A stretch of DNA of 64,000 bases. Origin: Bifidobacterium pseudocatenulatum DSM 20438 = JCM 1200 = LMG 10505 (GTDB lineage: Bacteria > Actinomycetota > Actinomycetes > Actinomycetales > Bifidobacteriaceae). The notes beneath the pieces were generated by a model. It made no database searches and had not been told where the DNA came from. It worked only from the letters and a program-made list of their open reading frames with translations. The stretch's first letter is position 1; each line of letters opens with the position of its first letter. The stretch is from NCBI RefSeq assembly GCF_001025215.1, contig NZ_AP012330.1, positions 1,116,001-1,180,000 on the forward strand, read 5' to 3'. Shown piece after piece: positions 36,883 through 45,866 of this stretch. The translations under genes were made by a program, and so were the position numbers.

Positions 36883-36944
36883 CACTAACCCGAAACCACG
36901 GCGTACGAACACTGAATGAAATAAGAACGGAGGCAGGCAAACAC

Positions 36945-37739
36945 ATGGCATCGCAACGAATTCCACTGGTCGCCGGCAATTGGAAGATGAACTTCGACCA
37001 TCTTGAAGCCACCTATTTCGTTCAGCAGCTCGCATGGAAACTTCGTGACATCCATTTCGACTACCGCCATTGTGAAATCGCATTGATGCCGTCCTTCACA
37101 TCGTTACGCAGCGTGCAGGTGTTGGTCGAATCCGACAATTTGAAGATTCACTACGGCGCACAGGCTGTTTCCGTAACATCGCAGGGCGCGTTCACTGGAG
37201 ATGTGTCTGCCGATATGATCGCCCACCTCGGCTGTTCGTATGTGATTGTCGGACATTCCGAACGACGAAAGTACCATCCGGAAGATGATGCGAACATCGT
37301 GGATCAGGTACGCGCTGTTTTGGCGGCCGGAATGCAGCCGATTCTTTGCGTCGGCGAAAGCTACGAGGAACGTCGCAAAGGCATTGAGCTTGATTTCGCC
37401 GTGGGGCAGGTGCATGACGTCACACGCGATCTTTCCGACGAGGAAGCGTCGCGTCTGATTGTGGCGTATGAGCCGATATGGGCCATCGGCTCCGGAATGG
37501 TGGCCACTCCACAATCCGCTCAGGACGCGGCCAAGGCGATTCGGGATGATTTGGCTGAAACTTTCGGCACGCATGTAGGAGAGTCCGTGCGCATTCTGTA
37601 TGGTGGCTCCGTCTCCTCAAAGAACGCCGAAGAATTGATTGGCGAGCCCGATGTGGATGGATTCCTTATCGGCGGTGCCGCGCTGAACGTGGATGAGCTC
37701 ACCAGAATCTGCCAGCTCACCATGAATGCGACAGTATGA
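36945..37739 (+). CDS. tpiA: Triosephosphate isomerase
   Basis: TpiA interconverts dihydroxyacetone phosphate and glyceraldehyde-3-phosphate. The 264-residue TIM barrel has the catalytic Lys in AGNWKMN, the His in VGHSERRKYH and the Glu in VAYEPIWAIGSG. The flexible-loop region WAIGSGMVATPQSAQ and the phosphate motif LYGGSV are present. The ATG at 36945 has a GGAGG site; an in-frame ATG at 36861 lies inside the pgk terminator and was rejected. Confidence 0.97.
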   Translation: MASQRIPLVAGNWKMNFDHLEATYFVQQLAWKLRDIHFDYRHCEIALMPSFTSLRSVQVLVESDNLKIHYGAQAVSVTSQGAFTGDVSADMIAHLGCSYVIVGHSERRKYHPEDDANIVDQVRAVLAAGMQPILCVGESYEERRKGIELDFAVGQVHDVTRDLSDEEASRLIVAYEPIWAIGSGMVATPQSAQDAAKAIRDDLAETFGTHVGESVRILYGGSVSSKNAEELIGEPDVDGFLIGGAALNVDELTRICQLTMNATV

Positions 37740-37854
37740 TGCTCGCGGAGTAATGTTTTTATCGAGTTGGCCTTTCAAGGTGTGGTCATTATTCGGTTTT
37801 CTCAATACCTTGCGCTATTGTTAACAGCAGTGTTTACGAACTGGAGGTTCACTC

Positions 37855-38112
37855 GTGTCCGCTATGGCCATCGTCAAGCTTGTGCTGCAGATTATTCTTG
37901 TTATTTTCAGCCTCTTGCTCACCCTGTTGATTCTGATGCACAAGGGTAAGGGCGGCGGTCTGTCCGATATGTTCGGCGGCGGTCTCACCCAGAATGCGGG
38001 TTCTTCCGGTGTCGCGGAAAAGAACCTGAATCGTTGGACCGTCATCATCGCGGTGCTGTGGGTTGCCATCATCATTGCCCTCGGTCTGATGACGAAGTTC
38101 GATCTCATCTGA
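37855..38112 (+). CDS. secG: Preprotein translocase subunit SecG
   Basis: SecG is a small accessory subunit of the SecYEG translocon. The 85-residue protein has two membrane helices (about 5-27 and 55-75) separated by a Gly/Lys-rich loop that contains HKGKGGGLSDMFGGG, the family hallmark. The start is GTG with a CTGGAGG site. It follows tpiA by about 115 bp, and a strong terminator comes directly after the stop. The pgk-tpiA-secG order is conserved in Gram-positive bacteria. Confidence 0.94.
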   Translation: MSAMAIVKLVLQIILVIFSLLLTLLILMHKGKGGGLSDMFGGGLTQNAGSSGVAEKNLNRWTVIIAVLWVAIIIALGLMTKFDLI

Positions 38113-38123
38113 TTGGCTTTTTG

Positions 38124-38168
38124 CTTCGGCCCATGACTGGATTACAGTCATGGGCCGAAGTGTTTTTT
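38124..38168 (+). terminator. Terminator after secG
   Basis: CTTCGGCCCATGACT and AGTCATGGGCCGAAG pair perfectly over 15 bp, with a run of T residues after a TG. Confidence 0.95.
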
Positions 38169-38207
38169 ATCGTAGTATTGTCTACAACATACGAGCTAAG
38201 GATTGAT

Positions 38208-39059
38208 TTGACGTCTTTGAAAATCGAGAAAACCCAAGAAACCACGATGGTCGTCGCGGATTTGGACGGTACTTTGCTGCATGATGGCGAAACGTTCGAG
38301 GAACGTTTTCTTACACAACGTTCCATCGATGTGATTAACCGCATGCACGATAATGGCGTGACCTTCGTTGTGGAAACGGCACGTCCGGTCAGCACAGGCT
38401 TTTCGTTCGTGGAAAAACTGCCGGTTGATGCCGTTGCCTATCTCAATGGAGCATTGATCGATTTCAATCCAGCCTCATCAAATTATGAAATGCTCACTTC
38501 GCCGATGCTGCCGGAAGACGGCCATCTCAAGAAAATCGGATTCTCCTCACAGCGAGCATGCGAAGTCTGCAAGAATCTGTTGAATGAACTGCCCGGTATG
38601 GAAGTCGGCATTGTCATGGATGATGTGAGATACACCAATTTCGATGTTACGAAATATTGGAAAACACAGACCTGGCGATACACTGACTTTGACGATGTTC
38701 CTGAAGGCATCGCCGATAAGCTCATTATCTTCCCTAACGATGAGCAGCGGAATCAGGTCGGTTCTCTTGTGCCCAACGATTTTGACGTACATATCTCTGA
38801 GGGATCGCTGTGGATGTTGATGAATCCTCAAGCCAACAAGGAGCATGCGTTGGATTTGCTGGCAGAACATTTTGAGACGCCGATGAGCAATACCGTCTCA
38901 TTCGGTGACGATTTGGTCGACATTGCCATGCTACGTAAATCCGGCAGGGGAGTGGCGGTGGCGAACGCCAATCCGGATGTGTTGAACATCGCAGATGAAA
39001 TCTGTCCATCTAATAATGATGACGGTGTGGCGCAGTGGATTGAAGATAATCTGCTGTGA
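38208..39059 (+). CDS. HAD-superfamily hydrolase (Cof-type)
   Basis: This 283-residue phosphatase belongs to the Cof/YwpJ-like haloacid-dehalogenase group. Motif I is VVADLDGTLLHDG with nucleophile Asp and acid/base Asp. Motif II lies in TFVVETARP, with Glu-Thr in place of the commoner Thr. The C-terminal metal motif is SFGDDLVDIAML. Its large C2-type cap sits between motifs II and III. A TTG at 38208 preceded by AAGGA was chosen; a TTG at 38217 or an ATG at 38247 cannot be excluded. The substrate is unknown. Confidence 0.85.
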   Translation: MTSLKIEKTQETTMVVADLDGTLLHDGETFEERFLTQRSIDVINRMHDNGVTFVVETARPVSTGFSFVEKLPVDAVAYLNGALIDFNPASSNYEMLTSPMLPEDGHLKKIGFSSQRACEVCKNLLNELPGMEVGIVMDDVRYTNFDVTKYWKTQTWRYTDFDDVPEGIADKLIIFPNDEQRNQVGSLVPNDFDVHISEGSLWMLMNPQANKEHALDLLAEHFETPMSNTVSFGDDLVDIAMLRKSGRGVAVANANPDVLNIADEICPSNNDDGVAQWIEDNLL

Positions 39060-39088
39060 TGTCTCGTGATATTCAAGAGTTACATGAG

Positions 39089-39215
39089 TTGAACTTCGTG
39101 AATTGAACTTTTGTCGCAAAAGGATGCGAAATAGTTACATTTGATATTGAACTTCCGCAATTTCGTTAGTTGGTTTGTGTTAGGATTTGAACTAGCGCTT
39201 GATGAAAATTGAACT
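39089..39215 (+). repeat. Five direct repeats of TTGAACT(T) upstream of the XRE-aminotransferase gene
   Basis: TTGAACT occurs at 39089, 39103, 39147, 39187 and 39209, all on the plus strand; the first three copies have a further T. They occupy the whole 127-bp upstream region and end twelve bases before the ATG. Clustered, same-strand copies right in front of a gene for a DNA-binding fusion protein suggest autoregulatory operator sites; this is an inference. Confidence 0.85.
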
Positions 39216-39227
39216 GAAAGGACTAGT

Positions 39228-40763
39228 ATGGCGGAATCGTTCTCCAACCGGTTGAACGTCGCTATGGCGTTCCGCAATGTCAAACAAATTGACTTTGTGC
39301 ATGCTGCTGAGAAGTTCAATATCAAACTTGGCAAAAGTCATATGAGTCAGTACGTGAGCGGCAAAACCGTGCCGCGTGCCGATATCGCCCATTTTCTTGC
39401 GGCTTTTCTGCAGGTCAATGAGGACTGGCTGATGGGAAAGGACGTTCCCATGGAGCAGAACGTCGCCACCTTGCCCGCAATCAAGTCTGATGAAGCCCAA
39501 CATGATAGCAATCCTGCATCAGCGCAATCAACAGAAGGAAAGACTATGCGCACCTTTACGAAATCTCATAAGCTCGACAATGTGCTCTACGACGTTCGTG
39601 GTCCGGTGGCGGACGAGGCAGCACGCATGGAAGCCGCGGGAACGCATATTCTGAAACTCAATATCGGCAATCCTGCGCCATTCGGATTCCGGACTCCGGA
39701 TGAAGTCGTGTATGATATGGCGCAACAGCTCCCTGAAACCGAAGGATATTCACCGTCCAAGGGTCTGTTCTCGGCACGCAAAGCCATCATGCAGTATGCA
39801 CAGCTCAAGAATATTCCGAACGTCTCCATCGATGATATCTTCACCGGCAATGGCGTCAGCGAGCTCATCAACCTGTCGCTGTCCGCGTTGCTGGATGATG
39901 GCGACGAGGTGCTGGTGCCTTCGCCGGACTATCCTCTGTGGACCGCCTGCGTGAATTTGGCTGGCGGTACCGCCGTGCATTACATCTGTGATGAGGGATC
40001 CGAATGGTATCCCGATATCGACGATATCCGCTCTAAAATCACGGATAAGACCAAGGCAATTGTCATCATCAATCCAAATAATCCGACCGGAGCGCTTTAT
40101 CCAAAGGAACTGCTGCAACAAATCGTCGACATTGCCCGAGAACATCAGCTCATTATTTTCTCCGATGAGATTTACGATCGTTTGGTCATGGATGGACTGG
40201 AGCATATTTCTATCGCATCGCTGGCTCCGGACCTGTTCTGTGTAACGTTCTCCGGTCTGTCGAAGTCGCATATGATTGCCGGATATCGCATTGGATGGAT
40301 GATACTTTCCGGCAACAAGCGTATTGCGAAGGATTACATCGAGGGCTTGAACATGCTGGCGAACATGCGTATGTGCTCGAATGTCCCAGCTCAGTCGGTG
40401 GTACAGACCGCTTTGGGCGGGCATCAGAGCGTCAAGGATTACATCAAGCCAGGTGGCCGTGTGTACGAGCAGCGCGAACTGGTCTATCAGATGCTCAATG
40501 AAATTCCCGGCGTTACCGCAGTTAAGCCGAAAGCGGCGTTCTATATCTTCCCGAAGCTGAACGTCAAGAAGTTCAATATTCACTCCGACGAGCAGTTTGC
40601 GTTGGATCTGCTGCATGACAAGCATATTCTGATCAGTCATGGCGGTGCATTCAACTGGCAGAATCCGGATCATTTCAGGGTGGTATATCTGCCACGTATC
40701 ACGATGTTAAAGGAAACCGTAAGTGAGATCGGTGATTTCTTGAGCACATATCATCAGGCATGA
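39228..40763 (+). CDS. XRE-type HTH fused to aspartate-family aminotransferase
   Basis: The 511-residue protein begins with an XRE-like DNA-binding domain (about 1-70; SHMSQYVSGKTVPRADI is the recognition part), a linker of some 35 residues, and a complete fold-type-I PLP aminotransferase from about residue 107. PLP-site features include NPNNPTGALYP, SDEIYDRLV and the Schiff-base Lys in SGLSKSHMIAGYR. The second domain resembles AlaA-type alanine or valine-pyruvate transaminases. At 39546 a second ATG (MRTFTKSH) has its own strong site GAAGGAAAG, so the enzyme could also be made without the HTH. Five TTGAACT repeats lie upstream. The effector of the regulatory domain is unknown. Confidence 0.88.
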   Translation: MAESFSNRLNVAMAFRNVKQIDFVHAAEKFNIKLGKSHMSQYVSGKTVPRADIAHFLAAFLQVNEDWLMGKDVPMEQNVATLPAIKSDEAQHDSNPASAQSTEGKTMRTFTKSHKLDNVLYDVRGPVADEAARMEAAGTHILKLNIGNPAPFGFRTPDEVVYDMAQQLPETEGYSPSKGLFSARKAIMQYAQLKNIPNVSIDDIFTGNGVSELINLSLSALLDDGDEVLVPSPDYPLWTACVNLAGGTAVHYICDEGSEWYPDIDDIRSKITDKTKAIVIINPNNPTGALYPKELLQQIVDIAREHQLIIFSDEIYDRLVMDGLEHISIASLAPDLFCVTFSGLSKSHMIAGYRIGWMILSGNKRIAKDYIEGLNMLANMRMCSNVPAQSVVQTALGGHQSVKDYIKPGGRVYEQRELVYQMLNEIPGVTAVKPKAAFYIFPKLNVKKFNIHSDEQFALDLLHDKHILISHGGAFNWQNPDHFRVVYLPRITMLKETVSEIGDFLSTYHQA

Positions 40764-40834
40764 TGACCTTGATTGCTTGAAGGGCTTTCATGGTGTGAAG
40801 TACGCGCAGCATCGCGACACTCCGTCCCCAAATA

Positions 40835-40857
40835 CTTATAGTCATACTGACCATAAG
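40835..40857. promoter_or_regulatory. Candidate operator palindrome upstream of pnuC-nadR
   Basis: CTTATAGTCA and TGACCATAAG, separated by TAC, match at nine of ten positions. The site lies about 60 bp before the start of the pnuC remnant, a likely place for a repressor of NAD metabolism such as an NrtR-type protein. The identity of the regulator is a guess. Confidence 0.65.
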
Positions 40858-40865
40858 TAGGGCTA

Positions 40866-40900
40866 CGATGGCTCCGGCCTTAGGGCCGAGCCATCGTTTC
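40866..40900 (+). terminator. Terminator-like hairpin in the pnuC leader
   Basis: CGATGGCT pairs with AGCCATCG and an inner CGGCC pairs with GGCCG around TTAG, with one bulged C. TTTC follows. It lies between the palindrome and the GTG of the pnuC remnant and could end the aminotransferase transcript or attenuate pnuC. Confidence 0.7.
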
Positions 40901-40918
40901 ATTGTGAAAGGGGATATT

Positions 40919-42334
40919 GTGAACGATTTGCTCAAAGGAATCGGCAACGTCGTCAATCCGAAGCGTGTGTTCCGCGAGCTGACTGACTTCAAGCCGGGGG
41001 AGTTTGTCCTGATCGCGGTCATGCTGTTGGCGCAGTTGGTGTCATTCTTCGTGTCCAAAGATTTTCCGCGGCAGGTTGAATTGGTCTGATTTCCGGCCTA
41101 TGCATCGTGTTCAATCTCATTCTCGTCGACCGTGGGCGACTGACCAACTATCTGTGGGGCTTCATCGGTTGCGCCACTTGGCTGATCGTTGCCATCATGA
41201 ACCATCTCGTCGGAGACATCTTCGCTCAGATCTTCTACGTCACCATGCAGTTCGTCGGCGTATGGGTGTGGCAGCGCCAGCTTGATCGTCAGGAAAAAAA
41301 CGAGTATGAGGAAGTCAATGCCCGCATGTTCACATGGTGGCAAGGCATTCTCGCCGTCATCGCAACCATCGTGATCTATCTGATTGTGGTATTCGTGTCG
41401 AGCCATACTGGCGGTGTACAGGTTCGGCTTGACGGCACGCTGCTGCCGCTTGGTATCGTCGGACAGATTCTCATGACATACGGCTACCGCAGCCAGTGGG
41501 TCGCATGGATTATTCTTGACGTGATCAAGGTGGTTATCTGGTTCAACCAGCTTTCCGCCGGAGGTCCTGGCGCCATGTCGATGTTCGTTCTTCAGGTGGT
41601 CATGTTGGCCAACGGTTTTTACGGCGCATGGGTCTGGTTCCACAAGAGCAGCACTATGGCCGTATCGGATGATCTGCAATCAAGTATTTGCACGGAAAGC
41701 ATAATCGCAAATGGTGGCCGCTGATCAATCAATCGTTCCGTCGCGAGTTCACAACGATCATATTGGTTGTTGGGCCGGCTTCCGTCGGCAAAACCACATT
41801 GGTGACACGCTTGTCGAAATTGTATGACGCTCCGATCACGGTCGAGTATGCCCGTGAATTTGAGGAAGCCTGCAATGTTGACGATGATGAACTTACCGCT
41901 TTCGATTACGAGCGGCTGATTCTTTCCAAGTTCTCTCAGAACGAGCATGCAATAGCATCGCATGCCAATCATGGCATCGTTTTTTCTTGATACTGATGCC
42001 ATGGTTACGCGTGTCTATGCGGAACGCTATCTGCCGGCCGATGAGAACGCCAAGCTGCAAGCCGACATTCGATATGGTGATTGAACAGGAGAAGCCTGAT
42101 CTGGTGTTGCTGATTCCTCCGATCACCGAATATGTGGATGGTGGGTTCCGTGCAATGCGGTGGGCTTCGGATCGGTATCGGTTCCATGAGACTTTGGTAC
42201 GCGTCATTCAGGAGTCACCGTATGCCGACCGTGTGGTGACGCTTGACAATCCAACTTTTGAAGGGCGCAAAACGCAGGCGATTCAAGCGATCCGCCAGGC
42301 CACTGGTTTTACGCCTCGTACCGGAATAAGCTGA
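40919..42334 (+). pseudogene. Decayed pnuC-nadR (nicotinamide riboside uptake and kinase)
   Basis: Pieces of a PnuC transporter and a NadR-type ribosylnicotinamide kinase appear in several frames. The N-terminus starts at GTG 40919 and runs out of frame near 41060-41070. The next piece continues in another frame after an in-frame TGA at 41077-41079 at a place where TGG (Trp) would fit. PnuC membrane segments continue to about 41680, where the frame shifts again into a KYLHGKHNRKWW-like linker and the kinase P-loop (VVGPASVGKTTLVTRL). A T-run at 41980-41985 and a GG at 42076-42077 add further shifts; the kinase piece ends at 42334. Four or five lesions make function very unlikely. Confidence 0.9.
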
Positions 42335-42354
42335 AAACATGTAGAGCAATAGCA

Positions 42355-42388
42355 GATTCCCCCTGCCAGAATTCTGGCAGGGGGAATC
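42355..42388. terminator. Perfect 34-bp inverted repeat between converging genes
   Basis: GATTCCCCCTGCCAGAA is followed directly by its exact complement TTCTGGCAGGGGGAATC. It lies between the pnuC-nadR remnant and the 3' end of tal and should act as a terminator for either strand. Confidence 0.9.
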
Positions 42389-42422
42389 CTTAGCTTAGAT
42401 CGCTAACACTTAAGCAAGAAGC

Positions 42423-43526
42423 TCAGCCGTTGACGCGGTCGATGCCAGCCTGGACGTCAGTAAGGACGGAATCCCAGGACTTGATGAAGGAAGCGACGCC
42501 GTCGGCTTCCAGCTTGTCGGTGACAGCCTTGAAGTCGATGCCCAGCTCAGCGAGCTTGGCCATGATGGCGTGGGACTCTTCGTAGGTACCCTTGATGGTC
42601 GGAGCGCCGTTGCCGTGATCGGCGAGAGCGTTCAGGGTCTTCTCCGGCATGGTGTTCACGATGAGCGGGGCAACGAGCTCGTCAACGTAGACGCAATCGG
42701 AATAGGCCGGGTTCTTAGTGCCGGTGGAGGCCCACAGCGGACGCTGCTTCTTGGCGCCCTTGGCTTCGAGAGCAGCCCAACGCGGATCGTTGGCGAACTT
42801 GTTCTCGAACAGCTCGTAAGCGAGGCGAGCGTTGGCGATAGCGGCCTTGCCCTCGAGAGCCTTGGCCTCATCGGAGCCGATCTCCTCAAGCTTGTTGTCG
42901 ACGGCGGTGTCCACGCGGGACACGAAGAAGGAAGCGACGGAACCGATGTGCTTCAGGTCATGGCCGTTGGCGTCAGCCTGAGCGATGCCTTCGATGAAGG
43001 CATCGATGACCTGCTCGTAACGCTCGAGCGAGAAGATCAGGGTGACGTTGACGGAGATGCCCTTGGCCAGGGTTGCAGTGATTGCCGGCAGGCCTTCGAG
43101 GGTTGCCGGGATCTTGATCATGGCGTTCGGACGGTTGACCTTCTCCCAGAGCTCGACAGCCTGCTGCTCGGTGGCTTCGGTCTCGTGGGCCAGACGCGGA
43201 TCAACTTCGATGGAAACGCGGCCATCGACGAAATCGGTGGCTTCGGCGATCTCACGGAAGATGTCGGTGGCGTTGCGCACGTCGGTGGTGGTGAGCTCGC
43301 GGATAGCGGTCTCAACGTCAACCTTGCCGAGCTCCTTGAGCTGTGCATCGTACGGGCCGACCTGGCTCAGAGCCTTCTGGAAGATGGACGGGTTGGTGGT
43401 GACGCCAACGACGTTCTTGTCCTTGATGAGCTCCTGCAGGTTGCCGGATTCGATACGGGTGCGGGACAGATCGTCCAGCCAGATCGAGACACCGGAGTCA
43501 GAGGTGCGCTGAGTTGCTTCAGTCAT
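42423..43526 (-). CDS. tal: Transaldolase
   Basis: Tal interconverts sedoheptulose-7-phosphate plus glyceraldehyde-3-phosphate with erythrose-4-phosphate plus fructose-6-phosphate, part of the carbon rearrangements of the bifid shunt. The 367-residue TIM barrel has the Schiff-base Lys in MIKIPATLEGLP and the family pattern GVTTNPSIFQKAL near the N-terminus. It lies 92 bp after tkt on the same strand, with a terminator-like hairpin between, so the two may be separately tuned. The ATG has a GGAGAAAAAC-like site. The coding region is strongly codon-biased, suggesting high expression. Confidence 0.97.
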   Translation of the reverse strand: MTEATQRTSDSGVSIWLDDLSRTRIESGNLQELIKDKNVVGVTTNPSIFQKALSQVGPYDAQLKELGKVDVETAIRELTTTDVRNATDIFREIAEATDFVDGRVSIEVDPRLAHETEATEQQAVELWEKVNRPNAMIKIPATLEGLPAITATLAKGISVNVTLIFSLERYEQVIDAFIEGIAQADANGHDLKHIGSVASFFVSRVDTAVDNKLEEIGSDEAKALEGKAAIANARLAYELFENKFANDPRWAALEAKGAKKQRPLWASTGTKNPAYSDCVYVDELVAPLIVNTMPEKTLNALADHGNGAPTIKGTYEESHAIMAKLAELGIDFKAVTDKLEADGVASFIKSWDSVLTDVQAGIDRVNG

Positions 43527-43581
43527 TGTTTTTCTCCTTGATACCTTTTTGGATCAAATCTTTATTTATTGTGCGGTAAAA

Positions 43582-43612
43582 GGGGAGAGGCACATGCATC
43601 ATGCCCCTCCCC
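43582..43612 (-). terminator. Hairpin between tkt and tal
   Basis: On the minus strand GGGGAGGGGCAT pairs with GTGCCTCTCCCC, with one non-matching position and a short loop, and TTTTACC follows. It may end or attenuate the tkt transcript before tal. Confidence 0.75.
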
Positions 43613-43618
43613 GTCGAA

Positions 43619-45727
43619 TCACTTGGCGGCTTCGACTTCCGCAATGGAGGCCTTGGCGGCTTCGACAACATGCTCGGCGGTGATGCCCAGGTCGATCATG
43701 TTCTGAGCACCGTCGCCCTGCAGGCCGAACTGCTCGATGGAAACCGGCTTGCCGTAGGAGCCGAGGTACTTGTACCACGGCATGGCAACGCCAGCCTCGA
43801 CGGAGACACGAGCCTTGACGGAGGCCGGAAGCACAGCTTCCTTGTACTCGGCGTCCTGCTCCTCGAACCATTCGAGGGACGGAGCGGACACAACGCGAGC
43901 CTTAATGCCTTCACCAGCCAGGGTCTTGGCTGCGGAGACGGCCCACTGCACTTCGGAACCGGTGGCCATGATAATGACGTCAGGGGTGCCCTCGGTGTCG
44001 ACAAGCACGTAAGCGCCCTTCTTGACGCCGTCCTTGGCCTTCTCAGCGGTTTCGGCAAGAACCGGAACGCCCTGGCGGGTCAGCACCATGGCTGCAGGCA
44101 GAGTGTTCTTCTTCTCGAAGAAGTAACGGTAGGCTTCGGCGGTCTCGTAAGCGTCGGCCGGGCGGACGACCTCAAGCTGCGGGATGGCACGGAAGGAAGC
44201 CAGGTGCTCCACCGGCTGGTGGGTCGGACCATCTTCGCCGACGGCGACGGAGTCGTGGGACCACACATACAGGTTCGGAATCTGCATGAGGGCGGCCAGA
44301 CGCACAGCGGAACGCTCGTAGTCGGAGAACATGAAGAAGGTGCCACCGAACGGACGGGTATGGGAGCCCAGCAGGATGCCGTTGGTGATGGTACCCATGG
44401 TGAACTCGCGCACGCCGAAGTGCAGCTGACGGCCGTACGGGCTGCAGACCGGCCACTGCTTGGTGGCGCACTCGGCAGGAGCGAAGGTGGCAGCGCCCTT
44501 AAGATCGGTCTTGTTGGAGCCACCGAGGTCGGCGGAGCCGCCCCAGAGTTCCGGCATGACAGCGGCGATGGCGTTCAGCACGGAACCGGAAGCGCCACGG
44601 GTTGCAACGCCCTTGCCGACTTCGAAGGTAGCCTCGAGGTCATCGATGGCCTTGTCGAAGCCCTCCGGCAGTTCGCCGGCCTTGAGGCGGTCATACAGGG
44701 CAGCGTTGTCCGGGTTGGCCTTGCGCCATGCGTTGTACTTCTCGTCCCATTCCTTGTGGGCTTCGAGGCCGCGCTCGGCAACCTTGCGTGCGTGAGCCAG
44801 AGCCTCTTCGTCGACATGGAAGGACTCTTCCGGATCGTAGCCAAGCAGTTCCTTGAGGCCTGCGACGGCTTCGGCGCCCAGCTTGGAGCCGTGAGAGGAC
44901 GGATCATTGGTCTTGCCCGGGGTCGGCCATGCGATCAGGGTATCGACCTTGATGAGCTTCGGCTGGTTCGGAGCGGCCTCGCGAGCCTTGGCGATGGTGT
45001 CGGCCAGACCCTCGACGTCCTCCTTGTAGGAGCCGTCAGGCTGGATGAAGCTGAACTCGTCGGTGTACCAGCCGTAGGCCTGGAAGCGCTTGAGCACGTC
45101 CTCAGCCAGAACCAGATTGGTGTCGCCTTCGATCTGGATGCGGTTGGCATCGAAGATGACGGTCAGGTTGCCCAGCTGCTGGTTGGCAGCGAGGGAGGCA
45201 GCTTCGCCAGAGATACCTTCTTCGATATCGCCTTCGCCGCAGATGACCCAGATGTTGTGGTCGAACGGGGATTCGCCTGCCGGAGCTTCCGGATCAAGCA
45301 GACCACGCTGGAAACGCTGGCCATAGGCGAAACCAATGGCGGAAGCGAAGCCCTGGCCCAGCGGACCAGTGGTCATTTCGATGCCCGGGGTCAGACCATA
45401 TTCCGGGTGACCCGGGGTACGGGTGTCAGCACCGCCGCGGAAGTTCTTCAGGTCATCCAGAGTCAGGCCGTAGCCGGAGAAGTACAGCTGGACGTACTGG
45501 GTGAGGGAAGCATGACCGCCAGAAAGGATGAAGCGGTCGCGACCTTCCCAATTGGGATCGTTCGGATCATGCTTGATGAAATGCTGGTACAGAGTGTAGG
45601 CGATAGGCGCCAGGGAGACGGGGGAACCCGGGTGGCCGTGTCCCGCACGCTCAACCGCGTCGGCCGACAGGACCTTGGCCATCTTGATGGCGCGCTCGTC
45701 CAGCTCGGTCTCCTTGAATTCGGTCAT
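43619..45727 (-). CDS. tkt: Transketolase
   Basis: Tkt transfers two-carbon units between sugar phosphates using thiamine diphosphate; with transaldolase and phosphoketolase it builds the bifid shunt. The 702-residue protein has GHGHPGSPVSLAP near the N-terminus, the TPP-binding motif ICGEGDIEEG and the later PYR-domain pattern VREFTMGTITNG. The ATG at 45727 has a GGAAGGAAAG site. A LacI-type operator candidate (45867-45887) lies about 140 bp upstream. Codon use is highly biased. The gene looks intact. Confidence 0.97.
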   Translation of the reverse strand: MTEFKETELDERAIKMAKVLSADAVERAGHGHPGSPVSLAPIAYTLYQHFIKHDPNDPNWEGRDRFILSGGHASLTQYVQLYFSGYGLTLDDLKNFRGGADTRTPGHPEYGLTPGIEMTTGPLGQGFASAIGFAYGQRFQRGLLDPEAPAGESPFDHNIWVICGEGDIEEGISGEAASLAANQQLGNLTVIFDANRIQIEGDTNLVLAEDVLKRFQAYGWYTDEFSFIQPDGSYKEDVEGLADTIAKAREAAPNQPKLIKVDTLIAWPTPGKTNDPSSHGSKLGAEAVAGLKELLGYDPEESFHVDEEALAHARKVAERGLEAHKEWDEKYNAWRKANPDNAALYDRLKAGELPEGFDKAIDDLEATFEVGKGVATRGASGSVLNAIAAVMPELWGGSADLGGSNKTDLKGAATFAPAECATKQWPVCSPYGRQLHFGVREFTMGTITNGILLGSHTRPFGGTFFMFSDYERSAVRLAALMQIPNLYVWSHDSVAVGEDGPTHQPVEHLASFRAIPQLEVVRPADAYETAEAYRYFFEKKNTLPAAMVLTRQGVPVLAETAEKAKDGVKKGAYVLVDTEGTPDVIIMATGSEVQWAVSAAKTLAGEGIKARVVSAPSLEWFEEQDAEYKEAVLPASVKARVSVEAGVAMPWYKYLGSYGKPVSIEQFGLQGDGAQNMIDLGITAEHVVEAAKASIAEVEAAK

Positions 45728-45866
45728 GGATTACTTTCCTTCCAATTGGTCGGGCCGCGTATCCGGCTTGTGCCGAGCGCTCGACGCCCTCACATTGCGT
45801 TTTCCATAGTAGCGATGTGAGGTGACGTTGTGGTGGATTTTTGGCGTGTTTTGGTAGTTTGTGTTC

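Noticed and set aside
43601..45820. 739-residue plus-strand open frame across tkt
   Set aside because: It is antisense to the clearly coding transketolase gene and reads as a low-complexity shadow.
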